A stretch of 47,134 nt of DNA from Verrucomicrobiota bacterium (GTDB lineage Bacteria > Verrucomicrobiota > Verrucomicrobiia > Limisphaerales > JACQFS01), in NCBI GenBank assembly GCA_016199935.1, contig JACQFS010000033.1:1-47134 (forward strand). Reading direction: 5' to 3'. Shown here one piece after another: positions 42,609-47,134 of this stretch (within the stretch, counting starts at the first letter, position 1; each line of letters starts with the position of its first letter). The notes beneath the pieces were generated by a model. It searched no databases. It was not told the origin of the DNA and was given only the letters and a program-made list of their open reading frames with translations. The translations under genes and the position numbers were made by a program.

Positions 42609-42830
42609 CGTGGTTGCCGCGGCCATTCTGAATCGTCGCGCGTCCACGCTCGTCGGTCGGGGCCGGTGGCGATTTCGCGTGAACCTTAGGGACTATCCAC
42701 CCCGGCGCAAGGAAACGCCGCGCGTCGCGATTCGTTTCCGCACGGCCGCAATCGGCTTGCCCGCCGGCAGCGCGCTGCCTAGTTTCGCCGGCACTTCGTG
42801 CGCGCGCACGCGGCCCGCGCCAAACCGGCA

Positions 42831-43775
42831 ATGAGCACTTCTGCACCAACCGTCAGCGTCATCGTTGCCACCTACAACAGCAGCGCGACGCTCCGTTGCG
42901 CGCTCCGCAGCCTGCTCGCCCAGGATCTGCGCGACTTCGAGGCGTGGATCGTCGGCGACGGCTGCACGGAAGAAAGCGAGGCGGTGGTCGCCGAGCTCGC
43001 CGACGCGCGACTGCACTGGCTCAACCTCGCGGAGAACGGCGGCAACCAGTGGCGCCCGAACAACGAGGGCCTCCGCCGCGCGCGCGGGCGTTACGTCGCC
43101 TACCTCGGCCACGATGACCTCTGGCTGCCATCGCATCTTTCCGCGCTCGTCGCGCACGCGGAAAAAACTGGCGCCGGTTTTGTTCACGACCTGTGCGTGA
43201 ACCTCGGTCCCGCCGGCGTCCTCGATGTGAACGGCCCGCCCGCGGATGGCGCGACGTATGAACGCCACGGCTTCCCGCCCTCCTCGTGGCTGCACCGCCG
43301 CGACCTCGTGGACACGGTCGGCTGCTGGGCGGACCCGGCCGCGTTGAGCTGGCACACCGACTACGATTTCACACGGCGCGTCTGGCTCGCCGGCACGCGC
43401 ATCGAGTTTGTGCCCTCGCTGGGCGTGGTGAAATTTCCCGCGCCGCGATGGAAAACCTACGCCCGCGGCGCGACGCTCCCGCAAACGTCCCACCTCGAAG
43501 CCATGCTCGCGGCGCCGGAGGAATTCAAGGCGCGTATGCTGGCCGACATCGCCGTCGCCGCGTCGCGGTTCACGCGGCAGGGCGCCAAGCAACCGCTCGC
43601 GCTCGCGCTGCGCGAGGCCGGCGCGGCGCTGACCAACGCGCAGAAGGTCCTCGTGCGCGCCGCGCTCGAAACCTACGGGCGCGACCGCTGGCCGCTGCGC
43701 CCGTTCCTACGGGCGCGGATGCAACGAATCCTCAAACGCGGACGCGCCGTGCGCGGCCTGCCGCCGGAGGGGTGA
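42831..43775 (+). CDS. Family 2 glycosyltransferase
   Basis: 314 residues. The GT-A signature is at the N-terminus: VSVIVATYNSSATLRCALRSLL, then GDGCTEESEAVV and NGGNQWRPNNEGLRRARG. The DxD-like motif is YLGHDDLW. The C-terminal part is amphipathic and basic, without TM segments, so it is probably peripheral. Donor and acceptor sugars are unknown; surface polysaccharide synthesis is likely. Met at 42831 (MSTSAPTVSVIV) is preferred over the upstream frame at 42798. Divergent from the RmlC-like gene, convergent with the DapA-like gene. Confidence 0.85.
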   Translation: MSTSAPTVSVIVATYNSSATLRCALRSLLAQDLRDFEAWIVGDGCTEESEAVVAELADARLHWLNLAENGGNQWRPNNEGLRRARGRYVAYLGHDDLWLPSHLSALVAHAEKTGAGFVHDLCVNLGPAGVLDVNGPPADGATYERHGFPPSSWLHRRDLVDTVGCWADPAALSWHTDYDFTRRVWLAGTRIEFVPSLGVVKFPAPRWKTYARGATLPQTSHLEAMLAAPEEFKARMLADIAVAASRFTRQGAKQPLALALREAGAALTNAQKVLVRAALETYGRDRWPLRPFLRARMQRILKRGRAVRGLPPEG

Positions 43776-43835
43776 GCATTTTGATCCGGAAGTGGGGGGA
43801 TGAGCGGTGAAGCGGAAGACGGAAGCGCCGGGAAG

Positions 43836-44765
43836 TCACAGTTGATCCTGCCGCGCCAGTTCACGGGCAACCGGCGCGAGCTGGTCCAACTGTGCGCGCG
43901 AAAGCGCGGAAAGAAATGGGGCGACCGACCCGGTGTCGGCGATGCCGGCAAGTTCCGTCGCGTGATGCAACACGCGCGCGGGGTTCCACGCGTCGCGCAA
44001 ATCTTCGAGCGGCAGAAATTTTTCACGCAGCTTTTCCGCCGCCGCAAAATCGCCGCGCCCGCACGCCTCGAAAATCCGCTGGCTCATCCGCGGCGCGAGG
44101 CAGCCCGAACCGGTGGTGAAGCCCGGCAGTTTCCAGTCGCGCAAATGCACCACCGCCGGACGCTCGCCCATGCCGCTCACCACCAGATTGCGATCCACGC
44201 GGCGCAGCAGCGACGCAAGGTAGGCATCCTCCGCTGGATTCGCACGCACCACGGCATACTTGATCGCCACGCACAGGCCGTCGGCGACGAGCCGCCCGAC
44301 CACGTCGAGGCCGGCCTCCTTGTCCGCGCCGAAATTTCCCTCGTCCTTGAGGTAGAGCATCAGCTTCGTCTCCGCCGCGTCGGCGAACTCGCGCAGGCCC
44401 GCCTCCAAGCCCGCCGCGTCGCGCGGGTCGCCGCACGGCAACATCATCACGCAGGGAAAGCGATGCCGCCGCAGCAAAGCCGCGTGGTCCAGCGCGCGGC
44501 CGAACGCCGGCCCCGCGCTCGGAATCATCCACCCCTCCGCCGCGAGGCCGGCGAGCCATGCCAGCAGCGCCTCGTGTTCGGCAAGGGTGAGGTGATAGAG
44601 AAACGCGTTGCCGCCGAAAATGAATCGCGTGATGCCGCCGGCGGTGATGTGCCGCACGAGCCGGCGGTTCTGTTCATGGTCGAGCGAGCGTCGCGCGTCG
44701 CGCTTGCGCGCCAGCGGCGGCACGGCGAACACGCCGCGCAAGTCGTCGGGTGAAATGGTTTTCAT
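43836..44765 (-). CDS. Dihydrodipicolinate synthase/N-acetylneuraminate lyase family protein
   Basis: 309 residues beginning MKTISPDDLRGVFAVPPLAR. The Schiff-base Lys is Lys169 in CVAIKYAVVRAN, the Tyr in LMLYLKD is Tyr138, and the pyruvate carboxylate loop is represented by GGNAFLYHLT instead of the usual GTTGE. This family makes or cleaves 2-keto acids (DHDPS, sialic acid lyase, KDG aldolase). The exact reaction is unclear; a generic aldolase/lyase is safest. The frame extends to 44927, but the Met at 44765 matches the family start. Confidence 0.75.
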   Translation of the reverse strand: MKTISPDDLRGVFAVPPLARKRDARRSLDHEQNRRLVRHITAGGITRFIFGGNAFLYHLTLAEHEALLAWLAGLAAEGWMIPSAGPAFGRALDHAALLRRHRFPCVMMLPCGDPRDAAGLEAGLREFADAAETKLMLYLKDEGNFGADKEAGLDVVGRLVADGLCVAIKYAVVRANPAEDAYLASLLRRVDRNLVVSGMGERPAVVHLRDWKLPGFTTGSGCLAPRMSQRIFEACGRGDFAAAEKLREKFLPLEDLRDAWNPARVLHHATELAGIADTGSVAPFLSALSRAQLDQLAPVARELARQDQL

Positions 44766-44872
44766 GGGCGGAAGAATTGCCGGCAGACTTTCACAAAACC
44801 AGCCACGCGCAAGGCGCAAAGGCCGGCCGGAACAAAACGCTGTGCATCTTGGAATTTTCCCCGAACGCGGGC

Positions 44873-44919
44873 GGCGGCACTCCCTCTCCTGCATTGAAAT
44901 GGAGCGAGGGAGTGCTGCC
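44873..44919. repeat. REP-like palindrome, GAGGGAGTGCTGCC family
   Basis: GGCGGCACTCCCTC (44873-44886) and GAGGGAGTGCTGCC (44906-44919) match in 13 of 14 positions as inverted copies, with a GGAG foot. Same family as 8731-8744. It lies in the 297-bp divergent gap between the DapA-like gene and citrate synthase. Confidence 0.6.
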
Positions 44920-44988
44920 TTCGGCATGGTGCGGGTTTACGGACGCGCGTGGCGTTTGTGTGCGCGCCGTGTGTTTCCGGGAAAACTG

Positions 44989-45017
44989 TTGACCCTCACT
45001 TGACCGCTACCTAGATT
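44989..45017 (+). promoter_or_regulatory. Candidate sigma-70 promoter for gltA-sucC
   Basis: TTGACC (44989-44994), a 17-bp spacer and TAGATT (45012-45017) sit 46 bp before the gltA start. It is the best housekeeping promoter match I see in the window. Confidence 0.5.
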
Positions 45018-45062
45018 GCGCCGTTATTTTTTGAGAGTGTGACGAACTTTTAACCGAACTTC

Positions 45063-46199
45063 ATGAGCGCAGCAGCACCAGCTTCCACCAGCAAGGGCCT
45101 CGAAGGCGTGATCGCCGCGAACACGCGCCTGTCCGACGTGCGCGGTGACATCGGGCAGCTCATCTATTGCGGCTACGACATCAACGAGCTCGCCGGCAAG
45201 GTGAGCTACGAGGAGGTCGTGTATCTCCTGCACCACAATCATCTGCCGAATCGCGCGGAGTTGGATGAACTCAAGGGCGCGCTCGCGGCGTATCGCGAAA
45301 TTCCCAAGGGCGTCCTCGACATCATCAAGAAATTTCCCAAGACCACGCCGCCGATGCACGCGATCCGCACCGCGGTGTCGGCGCTCGGGTGTTTTGACAC
45401 GACGTGCGACGACGACACGATGGACGCGCAGCGCCGCAAGGCCCGCCGGCTCATCGCGCAGATTCCCGTCGTCACCGCCTACTTCCACCGGCACCGGCAG
45501 AAGAAGGAACTCATCCATCCCGATCCCACGCTCGGCGAGGCGGCGAATTTCCTCTGGATGATCAACGGCGAGAAGCCGAGCGACGAAATGGTGAGCACGA
45601 TGGACATGTGCTACGTGCTCCACGCGGACCACGGCATGAACGCCTCGACGTTCAGCGCGCGCGTGACCATCGCCACGCTCTCCGACATGTATTCGGCCAT
45701 CACCACCGCCATCGGCACGCTCAAGGGTCCGCTCCACGGCGGCGCGAATGAGGGCGTCATCAAGATGCTCAAGGAGATCGGCTCGCTCGAACACGTGGAC
45801 GCCTTCATCGAGGACGCGTTGGCGCAGAAGAAAAAAATCATGGGCATCGGCCACCGTGTTTACAAGGTGCTCGACCCGCGCGCGCCGCACCTCCAGCGCA
45901 TGGCAAAAATCCTCAGCGCCAAGCTCGGCGACCCGAAGTGGATCCAGATGAGCGAGCGCATCGCCGACCTGATGTTGCAGAAGAAGAACCTGAACGCGAA
46001 CGTGGATTTCTACAGCGCCACGGTCTATTACTCCCTCGGCATCCCCACCGATCTCTTCACGCCGATCTTCGCCATCGCGCGCACGAGCGGTTGGACGGCG
46101 AACGTGCTCGAACAACTCGCCGACAACCGCCTCATCCGCCCGCAGTCCGTTTACACCGGGCCGGTGGGGCTGAAGGTGACGCCGATTGACCGGCGGTGA
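45063..46199 (+). CDS. gltA: Citrate synthase
   Basis: 378 residues, the length of the bacterial dimeric class. Catalytic residues are His225 (GPLHGGANE), His264 (GIGHRVYK) and Asp315 (NVDFYS); the substrate segment VLHADHGMNAST contains His190. Condenses oxaloacetate and acetyl-CoA at the entry to the TCA cycle. A methylcitrate synthase is the main alternative, but the neighbouring sucC supports the TCA role. It has its own candidate promoter and is followed by sucC 81 bp later. Confidence 0.92.
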   Translation: MSAAAPASTSKGLEGVIAANTRLSDVRGDIGQLIYCGYDINELAGKVSYEEVVYLLHHNHLPNRAELDELKGALAAYREIPKGVLDIIKKFPKTTPPMHAIRTAVSALGCFDTTCDDDTMDAQRRKARRLIAQIPVVTAYFHRHRQKKELIHPDPTLGEAANFLWMINGEKPSDEMVSTMDMCYVLHADHGMNASTFSARVTIATLSDMYSAITTAIGTLKGPLHGGANEGVIKMLKEIGSLEHVDAFIEDALAQKKKIMGIGHRVYKVLDPRAPHLQRMAKILSAKLGDPKWIQMSERIADLMLQKKNLNANVDFYSATVYYSLGIPTDLFTPIFAIARTSGWTANVLEQLADNRLIRPQSVYTGPVGLKVTPIDRR

Positions 46200-46242
46200 T
46201 TTCCACGCGCGAGTGTCGTGGGGTTAAAGGCACGCCGCTCTC

Positions 46243-46270
46243 GCGACGGACAACGGACCACTGACCAAGG
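46243..46270. repeat. Short heptamer-type repeat between gltA and sucC
   Basis: ggacaac, ggaccac and tgaccaa follow each other at 46248-46268, another 7-bp period repeat, filling the gap and reaching the likely Shine-Dalgarno AAGGA of sucC. Confidence 0.5.
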
Positions 46271-46280
46271 ATCCTTTTCT

Positions 46281-47134
46281 ATGAACATTCACGAATACCA
46301 GGCCAAGCAGTTGTTGAAACAATACGGCGTCGCCGTTCCACCGGGCGATGCCTGCAAGACCGTCGAGGAAGCGAAGGTCGCCGCCGAGAAAATCTTCGCC
46401 GCTGGCAACAAGCTCGCCGTGGTGAAGTCCCAAATTCACGCGGGCGGCCGCGGCAAGGGCGTGTTCAAGGACGGCTTCAAGGGCGGCGTGAAGCTCGCGA
46501 AGTCCGCCGAGGAGGCGACCGCGCACGCGAAGGCCATGCTCGGCAACACGCTCGTCACCAAGCAGACCGGCCCCGATGGCCGCGTCGTCAGCACCGTGCT
46601 CGTCGCGGCGGCCGAGGACATCAAGAAGGAATTCTATCTCGCCGTGCTGCTCGACCGCGCCAACTCGCGCCCGCTCATCATGGCCAGCACCGAGGGCGGC
46701 GTGGACATCGAGGAAGTCGCCGAGAAGCATCCCGAGAAGATCATCAAGGAGCACATTGACCCGCTCGCGGGCTTCAAGGATTTCAACGGTTGGAAAATCG
46801 CCGGCGCGCTCGGGTTGCGCGGGGACCTCGCCAAGCAGGCCGTGAAACTTTTCGCCGGTGTCTACAAGACGTGGTGGGAAGCCGACGCCTCGATGGTGGA
46901 AATCAATCCGCTCTGCATCTGCATCGGTGCGGACGGCAAGGAGAAGCTCGTGGCCGTGGACGCGAAGGTCGGCCTCGATGACAACGCGCTCTATCGCCAC
47001 AAGGACATTCAGGAAATGCGCGACCTCGCCGAGGAATCGCCGCTCGAGATCGAGGCGAGCCAGTTCAACCTGAACTACATCAAGCTCGACGGCTCCATCG
47101 CCTGCCTCGTCAACGGCGCGGGCCTCGCGATGGC
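46281..47134 (+). CDS. sucC: Succinate-CoA ligase (ADP-forming) beta subunit, 3' end missing
   Basis: 284 residues visible; the gene runs off the window. MNIHEYQAKQLLKQYGVAVP is the family start, and the ATP-grasp segment VVKSQIHAGGRGKGVF is complete, followed by DPLAGFKDFNGW and WWEADASMVEINPLCI with the Mg/nucleotide-binding Glu and Asn. Forms succinyl-CoA synthetase with SucD, presumably encoded just downstream. AAGGA lies about 10 bp before the ATG. Placed after gltA, which suggests a TCA operon or cluster. Confidence 0.95.
   Translation, partial: MNIHEYQAKQLLKQYGVAVPPGDACKTVEEAKVAAEKIFAAGNKLAVVKSQIHAGGRGKGVFKDGFKGGVKLAKSAEEATAHAKAMLGNTLVTKQTGPDGRVVSTVLVAAAEDIKKEFYLAVLLDRANSRPLIMASTEGGVDIEEVAEKHPEKIIKEHIDPLAGFKDFNGWKIAGALGLRGDLAKQAVKLFAGVYKTWWEADASMVEINPLCICIGADGKEKLVAVDAKVGLDDNALYRHKDIQEMRDLAEESPLEIEASQFNLNYIKLDGSIACLVNGAGLAM

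Overview
The window is GC-rich bacterial chromosome, almost certainly from a Verrucomicrobiota member of the soil or sediment Pedosphaera/Limisphaerales type. This is inferred from gene content: multi-domain PSCyt1/DUF1549/DUF1553 proteins beside DUF1501, ThuA-like proteins, a Cys-type sulfatase, secreted TIM-barrel isomerases, a giant secreted Ig-repeat protein and abundant Sec signal peptides. No rRNA or tRNA is present to prove it.

Layout. 1-2325: an M19 dipeptidase (5' end cut) and a secreted ceramidase-like protein. 2419-5067, minus strand: a tight malonate operon (madL-madM-matB) for uptake and CoA activation. 5164-9841: secreted esterase, NHL propeller, a five-bladed-propeller protein and an AmiC-type amidase. 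10285-11573: a low-GC orphan gene bounded by integron-cassette-like core sites, a small orphan and a VOC enzyme. 11703-13372: two tandem ThuA-like paralogues. 13970-21346: a very large secreted protein broken by one in-frame amber codon. 21460-23933: an ECF sigma factor, a one-TM partner and a membrane protein, translationally coupled. 24063-26526: enolase-superfamily enzyme, lipoprotein, GNAT acetyltransferase. 26596-34150, minus strand: an operon with a DUF1501 protein between two PSCyt1/DUF1549/DUF1553 paralogues. 34289-39759, minus strand: sulfatase, sugar isomerase, cyclic-phosphate receiver protein, nitrilase-family enzyme, SASA esterase and infA. 40041-44765: Cys/His-rich lipoprotein, secreted isomerase, alpha/beta hydrolase, RmlC-like cupin, GT2 glycosyltransferase and DapA-family protein. 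45063-47134: TCA genes gltA and sucC (3' end cut).

The most unusual signal lies between and inside the genes. At least eleven palindromic elements are scattered through the window. Several have the structure of REP doublets (REPINs): a GTAG or GGAG foot, a hairpin, a short spacer, then the inverted copy. Five start within about 8 bp of a stop codon. One lies in frame inside the sigma-factor partner gene and another in the sulfatase 5' end. Three comparisons show paired base changes that keep the hairpins intact. A second layer consists of short tandem repeats with a 7- to 10-bp period, also mostly intergenic. No REP transposase (RAYT) is encoded here.

Functionally the region looks like a polymer-scavenging heterotroph's accessory stretch (sulfated and acetylated glycans, amides, malonate) that runs into core metabolism at the right end.
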